Assembly (NCBI RefSeq): GCF_011090165.1
Contig: NZ_JAADJT010000009.1
Location: forward strand, 124,001-188,000
Reading direction: 5' to 3'
Length of the DNA stretch: 64,000 nt
Source: Duganella aceris
Lineage (GTDB): Bacteria > Pseudomonadota > Gammaproteobacteria > Burkholderiales > Burkholderiaceae_D
This document shows, piece by piece, positions 43,573-51,809 of this stretch (positions are counted from its first letter, which is position 1; the number at the start of each line of letters is the position of its first letter). The notes under the pieces were generated by a model. That model was given only the letters and a program-made list of their open reading frames with translations, was not told the DNA's origin and did not search any database. The position numbers and the translations under genes are program-made.

Positions 43573-46500
43573 ATGCACCTGCTTTCGCCGGTAATACGCC
43601 GCTTTCTGTCGATCCTCCCTCTGCTGGCCCTGCTGCTGACGCTGCTGGACGCGTCCGCCGCGCCGGCGCCGTCGCTGCGCTTCAAGAAGCTCGGGCCGCT
43701 GGGCGGCGACGAACCGTCGATGCTGTCGCTGCTGCAGGACCGCAAGGGCTACGTCTGGGTCGGCACCCACACCAACGGCCTGTACCGCTACAACGGCTAC
43801 CAGGCGGTCAAGTACATCAACAATCCCAACGACGAGCACAGCCTGCCGCACGACCGCGTCTCGGCCATCTTCGAGGACCAGCAGGGCCGCATCTGGGCCG
43901 GCACCCAGAACGGGCTGGCGCGCTTCAACCCGGAGAGCAACAACTTCACCGTGTTCGCGCCGCCCGGCAAACCGCCGAAGAACCACCGCATCATCAAGAA
44001 CATCATTTCCGACGGCAAGAGCGGGATGTGGGTCGGCAGTTGGGGCGGCCTGCAGCACTTCGATCCGGCCAGCGGCAAGTTCACCGTCTACGCCCACGAC
44101 GACGCCGATCCCGGCAGCCTGGCCAGCAACGACCTGAACGCGCTGGCGCTGGACGCCGGAGGCGGCGTCTGGGTCGGCACCTGGCCCGGCGGCCTGGACT
44201 ATCTGGCGCCCGGCGCCAAGGTGTTCAAGCACCACCAGGTCGATCCGGCGCCGAAGCCGGACGCGCGCGTCAACATCGTGCGCGCGCTGCAATTCGACAA
44301 CGGCGGCGCGCTGTGGATCGGCACCGAGTCGGGCGTGATCCGCTGGGACGGCAAGAGCGACTGGGACACGCGCAAGGCCATCGTCTCGCCGTACAGCCGC
44401 ATCACCAACTTCAACATCGACAACAAGGGCGTGCTGTGGTGTACCACGCTGTCGGCCGGCCTGTTGCGCTGGAACGAGGCCGGCGGCGAGTTCGACCAGT
44501 TCGTGCACGCCGCCGACGATCCGTACAGCCTGCCGGGCGACAATCTGCGCGCGGTGATGCAGGATCGCGGCGGCATGTTGTGGATCGCCTCCTTCACCGA
44601 CGGCATCAGCCTGGCCAACCTGTCGAGCGAGGGCTTCACCCGCCACGTGCCGTTCCGCATCGACAGCCGCTCGGCGCCGGCCAGCAACGCGCTGCTGAGC
44701 CTGGCCCGCGCGCCGAACGGCCGCGTCTGGTTGGGCGGCAACGTCGGCATGAGCTTGTACGATCCGGCCAGCGGCAGCGTCATCAAGAGCTACCGCGCCG
44801 ACGACAAGACGCCGGGCAAGCTGTCGCATTCGATCGTCTACAGCATGTACCAGGACGACGACGGCAAGGGGCCGCTGTGGCTGGGCACGTCGAACGGCTT
44901 GAACCGGCTGGACACGCCGGACTCGCCGTTCCAGGCCATCCACTTCGGCAACACCGCCAGCGACTACATCAACGCCATCGCGCCCGGCGCCGGCGGCGTG
45001 CTGTGGCTGGCCACCGGCAACAGCCTGATCCGCTACGAGATCAAGAGCGACGCCCGCAAGATCTTCTACAACGATCCGCAGGATCCGGGCAGCCGCAGCG
45101 TCAACGGCAGCTCGGCGGTGCTGGAGGACCGCCAGGGCCGGGTCTGGGTCGGCTCGGAATGGAACGGCGGCGGGCTCGACCTGCTGGACCAGGCCAGCGG
45201 CAAGTTCCGCCACTTCCGCCACCTCAACAACGACGTCGCCAGCCTCAGCGACGACAACGTTGCCAGCCTGCACGAGGATGCGCAGGGCCGGATCTGGGTC
45301 GGCACCAGCAAGGGCCTGAACCTGGTGCAGTTCGGGCCGGACGGCGCGGTCAGCTTCAAGTCGTACGCGGCGCCGATGCGGGCGCCGAAGATCCTGTCGA
45401 TCCAGCACGACGCCGACGGCAAGATCTGGTGCAGCACCATCGCCGGCCTGTACCGGCTGGATCCGGCCACCGGCAAGGTCAGCCACTTCACCTCGTCGGA
45501 CGGCTTGACCGAGGGCTTCACCGTCAACTCGGCGGCGGCGGCCGACGGCGTGCTGTACTTCGGCGGCGTGCACGGCATGACGGCGGTGCTGCCGGCGGCC
45601 GTGAAGACCAGCTCGGTCGCGCCGCAGGTGGCGATCACCGACATCACCGTGTTCAACCATTCGCTGCAGGACGGCAAGCCCAGCGCCAACGTCAAGGCCG
45701 AGGGCCCGGTGACGGCGCCGACCGCGCTGACCCTGTCGTCGCAGGCCTCGGTGTTCTCGCTGGAGTTCGCCGCGCTGCACTACACCGAACCGTCGGAGAA
45801 CCGTTATTCCTACCAATTGCAGGGCTTCGACCGCGACTGGGTCGAGACCGACGCCGCGCACCGCAGCGCCAGCTACACCAACCTGAATCCGGGCCAGTAC
45901 GTGTTCCGCGTCAAGGCCGCCAACCACCTCGGCGTGTGGAACGAGGAACCGGCGACGCTGAAGATCACCATCACGCCGCCGTTCTGGCAGCGCTGGTGGT
46001 TCCGCGCCGGCATCGCGGCGCTGGTGCTGGGCGCGCTGGTGCTGGCGTACAAGACCCGCATCCGCCGGCTGACCCGCCACCAGGCCCAGCTGGAACGCAC
46101 GGTGGCGGCGCGCACCGCCGAGCTGGAGGAATCGAACCGCAAGCTGGCCGCGCTCAGCACCACCGACGGCTTGACCGGGGTCGGCAACCGGCGCGGTTTC
46201 GACCTGGCGCTGGAGGCCGAATGGCGCCGCGCCGCGCGCACCGGCCAGACGCTGGCGCTGTTGATGCTGGACGTGGATTTCTTCAAGAAGTACAACGATT
46301 TCTACGGCCACCAGGCCGGCGACGCGACGCTGCGCACGGTGGCCGAGCTGATCACCACGCACGGCCGCCGCACCAGCGATCTGGTGGCGCGCTACGGCGG
46401 CGAGGAGTTCGCGCTGCTGGCGGCCGCCACCGACGCCACCGATGCCTTCGGCGTGGCCGAGGAAATCTGCGCCGAGCTGGCGCGGCGCGCGCTGCCGCAT

Positions 46501-46674
46501 GCCGAGTCGCCGTTCAGGATCTTGACCATCAGTATCGGCGTGGCGGTGATGGTGCCGGCCGAGGACACCTCGCCCGAGCTGCTGGTGCAGATGGCCGACC
46601 GCGCCTTGTACCGCGCCAAGGAAAAAGGCCGTAACATGGCCTTGCTGGCGCTGCCGCCTATCGATGGTGAGTAA
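43573..46674 (+). CDS. Two-component-regulator-propeller diguanylate cyclase
   Basis: A 1033-residue sensor enzyme. A signal/anchor (FLSILPLLALLLTLLDASAA) is followed by about fourteen beta-propeller strands (~30-670) with recurrent blocks such as GYVWVGTHTNGLYRYN and GRIWAGTQNGLARF, then a Y_Y_Y domain (~700-800: YTNLNPGQYVFRVKAANH) and one transmembrane helix (~815-835). A short coiled coil leads to the GGDEF domain (~870-1030): TDGLTGVGNRRGFD, DVDFFKKYNDFYGHQAGD and the active loop YGGEEFALL. It should make c-di-GMP in response to a periplasmic ligand. No RxxD inhibitory site was seen. The start is uncertain; ATG 43537 is in frame. Confidence 0.88.
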   Translation: MHLLSPVIRRFLSILPLLALLLTLLDASAAPAPSLRFKKLGPLGGDEPSMLSLLQDRKGYVWVGTHTNGLYRYNGYQAVKYINNPNDEHSLPHDRVSAIFEDQQGRIWAGTQNGLARFNPESNNFTVFAPPGKPPKNHRIIKNIISDGKSGMWVGSWGGLQHFDPASGKFTVYAHDDADPGSLASNDLNALALDAGGGVWVGTWPGGLDYLAPGAKVFKHHQVDPAPKPDARVNIVRALQFDNGGALWIGTESGVIRWDGKSDWDTRKAIVSPYSRITNFNIDNKGVLWCTTLSAGLLRWNEAGGEFDQFVHAADDPYSLPGDNLRAVMQDRGGMLWIASFTDGISLANLSSEGFTRHVPFRIDSRSAPASNALLSLARAPNGRVWLGGNVGMSLYDPASGSVIKSYRADDKTPGKLSHSIVYSMYQDDDGKGPLWLGTSNGLNRLDTPDSPFQAIHFGNTASDYINAIAPGAGGVLWLATGNSLIRYEIKSDARKIFYNDPQDPGSRSVNGSSAVLEDRQGRVWVGSEWNGGGLDLLDQASGKFRHFRHLNNDVASLSDDNVASLHEDAQGRIWVGTSKGLNLVQFGPDGAVSFKSYAAPMRAPKILSIQHDADGKIWCSTIAGLYRLDPATGKVSHFTSSDGLTEGFTVNSAAAADGVLYFGGVHGMTAVLPAAVKTSSVAPQVAITDITVFNHSLQDGKPSANVKAEGPVTAPTALTLSSQASVFSLEFAALHYTEPSENRYSYQLQGFDRDWVETDAAHRSASYTNLNPGQYVFRVKAANHLGVWNEEPATLKITITPPFWQRWWFRAGIAALVLGALVLAYKTRIRRLTRHQAQLERTVAARTAELEESNRKLAALSTTDGLTGVGNRRGFDLALEAEWRRAARTGQTLALLMLDVDFFKKYNDFYGHQAGDATLRTVAELITTHGRRTSDLVARYGGEEFALLAAATDATDAFGVAEEICAELARRALPHAESPFRILTISIGVAVMVPAEDTSPELLVQMADRALYRAKEKGRNMALLALPPIDGE

Positions 46675-46675
46675 G

Positions 46676-46861
46676 ATGGATGTCCGGACCGATGACGATC
46701 CGCAGCCGGTGCCGCCGCAGCCGCCGGCGCCCGGCGACTGTTGCAGCAGCGGCTGCACCTTCTGCGTGGAAGACATGTACCAGGATGAGCTGGAGCGCTA
46801 CCGCGCGGCGCTGAAGGCGTGGCGCGAGCGCCATCCCGAGCACACGGATCCGGCCGGCTGA
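46676..46861 (+). CDS. Small oxidoreductase-like-domain protein
   Basis: A 61-residue protein with CCSSGCTFCVEDMYQDELER, the Cys-rich pattern of the oxidoreductase-like N-terminal domain (PF09791 type), followed by YRAALKAW. The domain may bind metal through its four cysteines. It starts directly after the GGDEF gene (ATG 46676; GGTGAG upstream; ATG 46664 is an alternative overlapping the previous stop) and is probably co-transcribed with it. Role unknown. Confidence 0.7.
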   Translation: MDVRTDDDPQPVPPQPPAPGDCCSSGCTFCVEDMYQDELERYRAALKAWRERHPEHTDPAG

Positions 46862-46914
46862 GCCGAACGGCGTGAATGCCGCGATCGGCGCGGATGGGCG
46901 TTGCCGGCGCTGAC

Positions 46915-48636
46915 CTAGAATTCTTCCCACTCGTCGCTGGCCGCCTGCCTGGCCGGCGACTTCAAGGCCTGCGGCGCGGCCGCGCGTGCGGCCACGGCGG
47001 GACGCGCGCCGGCGCGGACCGGTGCCGTCATCTTCGGCGCCATCGCCGGGCGCCGCGCCACCGGCCGCGACGCCGGCGCCGCGCCCGTCGCCAGCAACTT
47101 GAACACGCTGACCACCTCGCTCAACTTGCTCGCCTGCTCCTGCATCGATTCCGCCGCGGCGGCCGCCTCCTCGACCAGCGCCGCGTTCTGCTGCGTCACC
47201 TGATCCATCTGCACGATCGCGGTGTTGACCTGCTCGATGCCCGCGCTCTGCTCCACGCTGGCCGAAGTGATCTCGCTCATGATGTCGGTCACCCGGGTGA
47301 TGCTGGCGACGATCTCGTTCATGGTGTTGCCGGCCTCGTTGACCAGCGACGAGCCGGCCTCCACCTTCTCCACCGAATCGTTGATCAGCGCCTTGATGTC
47401 CTTGGCCGCCGCCGCCGAGCGCTGCGCCAGGTTGCGCACCTCGGACGCGACCACCGCGAAACCCCGGCCCTGCTCGCCCGCGCGCGCCGCCTCGACCGCC
47501 GCGTTCAGCGCCAAAATATTGGTCTGGAACGCGATGCCGTCGATGACCGAAATGATGTCCACGATCTTGCGCGACGATTCATTGATCGACGCCATGGTGC
47601 CGACCACCTGTCCCACCACATCGCCGCCCTTGACCGCGATGCCGGACGCCGATTGCGCCAGCTGGTTGGCCTGGCGCGCGTTGTCGGCGTTCTGCTTGAC
47701 GGTCGAGGTCAGCTCCTCCATCGACGACGCCGTCTCCTCCAGCGAACTGGCCTGCTCCTCGGTGCGCGAGGACAGGTCCTGGTTGCCGCTGGCGATCTCC
47801 GCCGACGCGGTGGCGATGGTGTCGGTGCCGTGACGCACCTGGCTGACCAGGGTCTGCAGGTTGCCGGTCATGTCCTTCAGCGCCTGCATCAGCTGCCCGG
47901 TTTCGCACGCGGTCTTGACGTCGATGTCGCGGGTCAGGTCGCCGCCGGCCACGTCGCGCGCCAGCGACAGCGCTTCCTGCAACGGCGCCGAGACGATGCG
48001 GGCGATCCACAGCGCCAGCGCCATGCCGATGCCGATGTTCAGCGCCAGCAGGATGACGGCGGTCATGCGCGCGCTGTTGTAGGTGACGGTGGCGGCGTCG
48101 CTGGCGGCGTCGCCGCCGTCGGTGTTGAGCGTGACCAGCTTGTTGACGATGGTGTTGATGTCGCCCAGCGTCTTGGCCGAACTGCCGCTGGCCAGCGCGC
48201 GCGCCTCGGCCACCTGGTTGGCGCGCGACAGCGCCATCATCTTGGCGTGATCGGCCATGAAGACGGTCCAGTTCTTGTCGAATTCCGCCGCCAGGTTTTT
48301 TTCTTCCGCGCTGGAGATCAGCTTGTCGTAGACCTCGCGGTGGGATTTCATGGTGGCCAGCGAGGCCTCCATGCGTTTCTCGTAATCGGCCTTGGCCTGC
48401 TCGCCCTCGTTGAGCATGTGCGCCAGCTCCCAGCGGCGCAGCTCGCCCACGTCGGTGCGCAGGTCCATGACGGCGCGCACGCTCGGCATCCAGTTTTCCG
48501 CGATGTCGGTGGAGGCCTGGTTGACCTTGCTCATCGAATAAATGCTGCTGACGCCCATTGCAAGCGTCAGCAGTAGCACTACACCAAAGGAAACGATCAG
48601 TTTTGTGGCGATTTTCAGATCATAAAACCATTTCAT
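46915..48636 (-). CDS. Methyl-accepting chemotaxis protein
   Basis: A 573-residue chemoreceptor: N-terminal helix (LKIATKLIVSFGVVLLLTLAM), a periplasmic four-helix ligand domain (~35-190), a second helix (MTAVILLALNIGIGMALALW), HAMP (~210-265), then the signalling domain with methylation-type Glu/Gln helices and the hairpin tip IDGIAFQTNILALNAAVEAA. A Pro/Ala/Arg-rich linker ends in EWEEF, a pentapeptide like those that tether CheR and CheB. No methylation enzyme genes are nearby. The 15-nt hairpin arms just upstream cover its ribosome site. Confidence 0.92.
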   Translation of the reverse strand: MKWFYDLKIATKLIVSFGVVLLLTLAMGVSSIYSMSKVNQASTDIAENWMPSVRAVMDLRTDVGELRRWELAHMLNEGEQAKADYEKRMEASLATMKSHREVYDKLISSAEEKNLAAEFDKNWTVFMADHAKMMALSRANQVAEARALASGSSAKTLGDINTIVNKLVTLNTDGGDAASDAATVTYNSARMTAVILLALNIGIGMALALWIARIVSAPLQEALSLARDVAGGDLTRDIDVKTACETGQLMQALKDMTGNLQTLVSQVRHGTDTIATASAEIASGNQDLSSRTEEQASSLEETASSMEELTSTVKQNADNARQANQLAQSASGIAVKGGDVVGQVVGTMASINESSRKIVDIISVIDGIAFQTNILALNAAVEAARAGEQGRGFAVVASEVRNLAQRSAAAAKDIKALINDSVEKVEAGSSLVNEAGNTMNEIVASITRVTDIMSEITSASVEQSAGIEQVNTAIVQMDQVTQQNAALVEEAAAAAESMQEQASKLSEVVSVFKLLATGAAPASRPVARRPAMAPKMTAPVRAGARPAVAARAAAPQALKSPARQAASDEWEEF

Positions 48637-48642
48637 GGCGGT

Positions 48643-48689
48643 GCTCCTGAGAGTTGCTCTGGGCTAGCCAGTATGCAACTATCAGGAGC
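48643..48689 (-). promoter_or_regulatory. Leader hairpin masking the chemoreceptor ribosome site
   Basis: Two 15-nt arms, 48643-48657 and 48675-48689, are complementary at 14 of 15 positions with a 17-nt loop. In the minus-strand mRNA the second arm holds AGGAG (48648-48644), placed 7 nt before ATG 48636. Folding would hide the ribosome site; a DNA operator is the alternative reading. Confidence 0.6.
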
Positions 48690-48737
48690 GCGGAGCTAGG
48701 GCGCCATGAGAGGGTGTGTGATCCGTGCAACAGGCGC

Positions 48738-50990
48738 TTACAGCTTGCCGTTCAGCGTGACGAAGAACTGGCGCGGCGCGCCGGTCAGCAGCGTTTGCGC
48801 GGTGCCGGCCACGTCGCTGGCCTGGAAGCCGTTGGTGCCGATCGAGCTGATGTACTGCTTGTCGAACAGGTTGGTGACGTTCACCTGCAGCGTCAGGTCC
48901 TTGACGAAGCCGATCGATTTCAGCTTGTAGCCGCCCGACAGGTTGGCCAGCCAGAACGATGGCACGCCGCCGTCGTTCAGGTAGGTGTAGTAGCGCTTGG
49001 CGGTGTGCTTGCCGCCGACGCGCGCGAACCAGGCGCCGCTGTCGTACGACAGCTCGGTGTTGAACAGCGTGCGCGGCGCGTCGACCACTTCCTTGCCGCT
49101 GACCGCGACCAGCGTGGTGCCGTCCATGTAGTTCGACTTGTACTTGGAATCGTTGAAGGTGGCCGAGTTGAACCAGCTGATTTCACGGTTGAACTTCCAC
49201 ACCGCGATCGCTTCCACGCCCTTGGTCGACACCTTGCCGACGTTGACGAAGGTCGAGGCGCAGCCAACGATGCCGGCACAGGTCGCCACGCTCAGCTGGC
49301 GGTCGTCGAAGTCGGCGTTGTACACCGCCAGCGAACCCTGGATGTTGGCGCGCTTGAAGCGGTAGCCAAGGTCGACGTTGGTCGAGGTTTCCGGCTTCAG
49401 GTTGGCGACGCCGGCGTTGTAGGCCGCCTGGGTCTGCGAGAACGGACCGGTCACGCCCGGCTGGTGCGCGCGCATGTTTTTCGACGCCGAAGCGAATACT
49501 TCGTCGTCGCTGGTGATGGCGTAGTTGAAGCCGGCCTGCGGCAGGAATTTCTTCTCGGCGGTCAGCTCGCCGGCGGCGCGGGTGCCGACGATGTTGGTGG
49601 CCTTGATGTTGACTTCCATCGACTTGAAGCCGGCGTTGATCTTCAGCTTGCCGTCCATCAGGCTCATCGTGTCCTGCAGGTAGTATTGCGAGGTGGTGGT
49701 GATGAAGTTCTGCTTCCAGTCGGTGGCGAATGGATTGGTCAGGTAGTACATCGTGTCGGCCGGGCCGGTGACCGCGTAGTAGTTGCGGCTGGCGGTGTGG
49801 TTGTTGCGCTCGCCCCACAGACCGGCGTTGACGGTGTGGCTGCCCAGGTCCCAGGTCAGGTCGCTGGTGACGCCGTCGCGGCCGATGGTGTACTCGGTGG
49901 TGCGCAGCGAGATCGGGTTGGCGGCGTTGGTCGCGACGTACGGCGTGTACCAGTGGCCCTGGCCCTTGTTGTCGTGGTGGTAGATGGTGGTCTTCAGGCC
50001 GAAGCTCGGCGTCAGGGCCAGGTCCAGCGTCAGGCCGCCCAGCGTGTCCTTGCGCAGGCCGCCGGCCGAGTAGTAGGCGTCGTCCAGGCTGTTGACGCCG
50101 CCGGTGTAGATGCCCTTGGCGGCGTTGACCGCGCGCTGCCAGTCCGGCTGGTAGTTGTCCCAGTCGTAGCCCAGGCGGCGCACCATTTCCAGCGACACGT
50201 CCTGGTAATCGACTTCCTTGCGGTCGGAATGGTTGAAGAAGCCGGTCAGGCTGTTGTTTTCGCCGAAATTGAAGACGAAGCGCGAGTTGATCTGGTCCTG
50301 GTCCTGCGCGCCTGCGCCCTTGGTCTTGTCGGTGCGCTGGCGGGTGCCGCTGAGGTAGGCCTTGACCACGCCGTTCAGCAGGCCGGTGTCGACGCGGGCG
50401 AAGGTGCGCGAGGTCGAATCGCTGCCGAAGGTTTGCGCGAAGGTCAGGCCGCGCTCGTCGGAAGGCGCCAGCGTGAAGAACTGCACCGTGCCGCCGAGGT
50501 TGCTGGTCGAAGCGGTGCCCAGCGATCCGGCGCCTTGCGACACCGACACGCTGCCGATGTTTTCCGACGAGATGGCGCGGCTGATGTGCAGGCCGTTGTT
50601 GTTACCGTAGGTCATGTCGCCGAGCGGGATGCCGTCTAGCGTGAAGCCCAGCTGGTTCTGGTTGAAGCCGCGGATGCTGAAGCGGGTCGACCACTCGTAG
50701 GCGCCGAACGGGTCGGCGGACTGGAAGTTCACACCCGGCAGTTTTTCCAGCACCTTCAGCGGGCTGGTGCCCGGCAGCGCTTCGGCCAGATCGGCCTTGC
50801 TGATGTTCTGCACCTGGCGCGACTGGCCACGGCCGGTGACTTCGACCGTCTGGATAGGGCCGACGGCGGCGCCGGCGACACTGCTGTCGTCGGCCGCATC
50901 GCTGGCGTCGGCCGGCGCGGCGTAGGCGTGCATGGCCAGTGCTTGCAGGACGACCAGGCACAAAGGTTTCAGTGGGAAGCGCTGTTGCAT
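48738..50990 (-). CDS. TonB-dependent outer-membrane receptor
   Basis: A 750-residue receptor. The start at 50990 gives a signal peptide (FPLKPLCLVVLQALAMHAYA). A plug domain follows (~55-190: VEVTGRGQSRQVQNISKADL, KVLEKLPGVNFQSADPFGAY, FSIRGFNQNQLGFTLDGIPLG), then a 22-strand barrel ending QFFVTLNGKL. There is no N-terminal secretin/TonB signalling domain, so it is a plain transporter rather than a transducer. The promoter region carries four 11-bp-phased TGAC half-sites of Pho-box type, which suggests uptake of a phosphorus-containing ligand or a phosphate-starvation role. The ligand is not evident from sequence. Confidence 0.92.
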   Translation of the reverse strand: MQQRFPLKPLCLVVLQALAMHAYAAPADASDAADDSSVAGAAVGPIQTVEVTGRGQSRQVQNISKADLAEALPGTSPLKVLEKLPGVNFQSADPFGAYEWSTRFSIRGFNQNQLGFTLDGIPLGDMTYGNNNGLHISRAISSENIGSVSVSQGAGSLGTASTSNLGGTVQFFTLAPSDERGLTFAQTFGSDSTSRTFARVDTGLLNGVVKAYLSGTRQRTDKTKGAGAQDQDQINSRFVFNFGENNSLTGFFNHSDRKEVDYQDVSLEMVRRLGYDWDNYQPDWQRAVNAAKGIYTGGVNSLDDAYYSAGGLRKDTLGGLTLDLALTPSFGLKTTIYHHDNKGQGHWYTPYVATNAANPISLRTTEYTIGRDGVTSDLTWDLGSHTVNAGLWGERNNHTASRNYYAVTGPADTMYYLTNPFATDWKQNFITTTSQYYLQDTMSLMDGKLKINAGFKSMEVNIKATNIVGTRAAGELTAEKKFLPQAGFNYAITSDDEVFASASKNMRAHQPGVTGPFSQTQAAYNAGVANLKPETSTNVDLGYRFKRANIQGSLAVYNADFDDRQLSVATCAGIVGCASTFVNVGKVSTKGVEAIAVWKFNREISWFNSATFNDSKYKSNYMDGTTLVAVSGKEVVDAPRTLFNTELSYDSGAWFARVGGKHTAKRYYTYLNDGGVPSFWLANLSGGYKLKSIGFVKDLTLQVNVTNLFDKQYISSIGTNGFQASDVAGTAQTLLTGAPRQFFVTLNGKL

Positions 50991-51036
50991 GATTGTTCTT
51001 CTTTCTTGCAGGGTTGGTGGAATTTCAACTAGCAAG

Positions 51037-51092
51037 ATTGTAGAAACAGCATGTGACCCGGCGATGACGCGACCATGACAACTTGGTGACAT
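51037..51092 (-). promoter_or_regulatory. Tandem Pho-box promoter of the TonB-dependent receptor gene
   Basis: TGAC recurs at 51054, 51065, 51076 and 51087, exactly 11 bp apart, within seven-base units GTGACCC, ATGACGC, ATGACAA and GTGACAT (complement of the PhoB half-site CTGTCAT). The last unit ends 10 bp before TACAAT (51042-51037), the -10 spacing of PhoB-activated promoters. A further ATGACAA is at 51091. Confidence 0.65.
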
Positions 51093-51161
51093 GACAACAG
51101 TACGTCAGCGCACGGACCGCGCCGGCGCAAGTCCATAGCATGGGGGTAACAAGGAGATTCC

Positions 51162-51437
51162 ATGAACAACATGCACACCAGCACCCAAGCAGCGCAGCGG
51201 CCCGGCCTTCCCTATCGCCAGCTGCGCGCGCTCGAGTGGCTGGCGCTGGCCTTGCTGGCCTACGCCGCCATCGTGGTGGTACACAAGTTGCCTTGGCTGC
51301 GGCTGCTGAACGAAGCGCTGCCGAAACTCTCGTGGCAGACGATGTACATCACCGCCGTGGTGGCGGTGTTCGGCACCGCCGTGATTCCTTATGTGTTTTT
51401 CTGGCGCAATACTCCCGAGGCGCGGCAGTTGCGGTAA
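51162..51437 (+). CDS. Small membrane protein of unknown function
   Basis: A 91-residue protein with AAGGAG before the ATG and two predicted membrane helices (LEWLALALLAYAAIVVVH and MYITAVVAVFGTAVIPYVFF). No conserved motif was recognised. It is divergent from the TonB-dependent receptor gene and shares its upstream region, so the Pho-box cluster could act on it too. Confidence 0.6.
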   Translation: MNNMHTSTQAAQRPGLPYRQLRALEWLALALLAYAAIVVVHKLPWLRLLNEALPKLSWQTMYITAVVAVFGTAVIPYVFFWRNTPEARQLR

Positions 51438-51464
51438 GCTGGCGTTTTTCGCTACGGAGTCGCC

Positions 51465-51809
51465 ATGCCGTCTCGCTGGATCGCGCTGTTTTTTGCCGCC
51501 CTGACCGCCCTCCCCGCGCTGGCCATCGACCGGCCGTTCCCGCCGCAGGCGTTGCGCGGCAAGATGACGCCCGGCTATGCGCCGGATATCACGATCGACG
51601 GCAAGGCGCGGCAATTGTCGCCGGCCTCGCGCATCTTCAACCAGGACAATATGATCGAGATGCCGGCCGCGCTGCGCGGCAAGGATATCGTGGTCAATTA
51701 CACGGTGGATGCGATGGGCTATGTCGACCGCATCTGGATCCTCGACAGCGACGAGGCGGCGGTGAAGCGGCCGACGGCGGCCGAGGCCGCTGCCGCCACC
51801 GCTAAATAA
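51465..51809 (+). CDS. Small exported protein of unknown function
   Basis: A 114-residue protein with a signal peptide (RWIALFFAALTALPALA) and a mature part containing PPQALRGKMTPGY, ASRIFNQDNMIEMPAAL and VNYTVDAMGYVDRIWIL, a beta-rich periplasmic look. It ends in an Ala-rich tail. It follows the small membrane-protein gene by 27 bp and its 3' end overlaps the convergent EAL gene by 8 bp. Similar small exported proteins are common in Burkholderiales but I know no function. Confidence 0.6.
   Translation: MPSRWIALFFAALTALPALAIDRPFPPQALRGKMTPGYAPDITIDGKARQLSPASRIFNQDNMIEMPAALRGKDIVVNYTVDAMGYVDRIWILDSDEAAVKRPTAAEAAAATAK

Noticed and set aside
43474..46776. 1100-codon open frame opposite the propeller-GGDEF gene
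   Set aside because: Antisense shadow: the plus strand encodes a clear propeller, Y_Y_Y and GGDEF protein; the antisense product is repetitive and motif-free.
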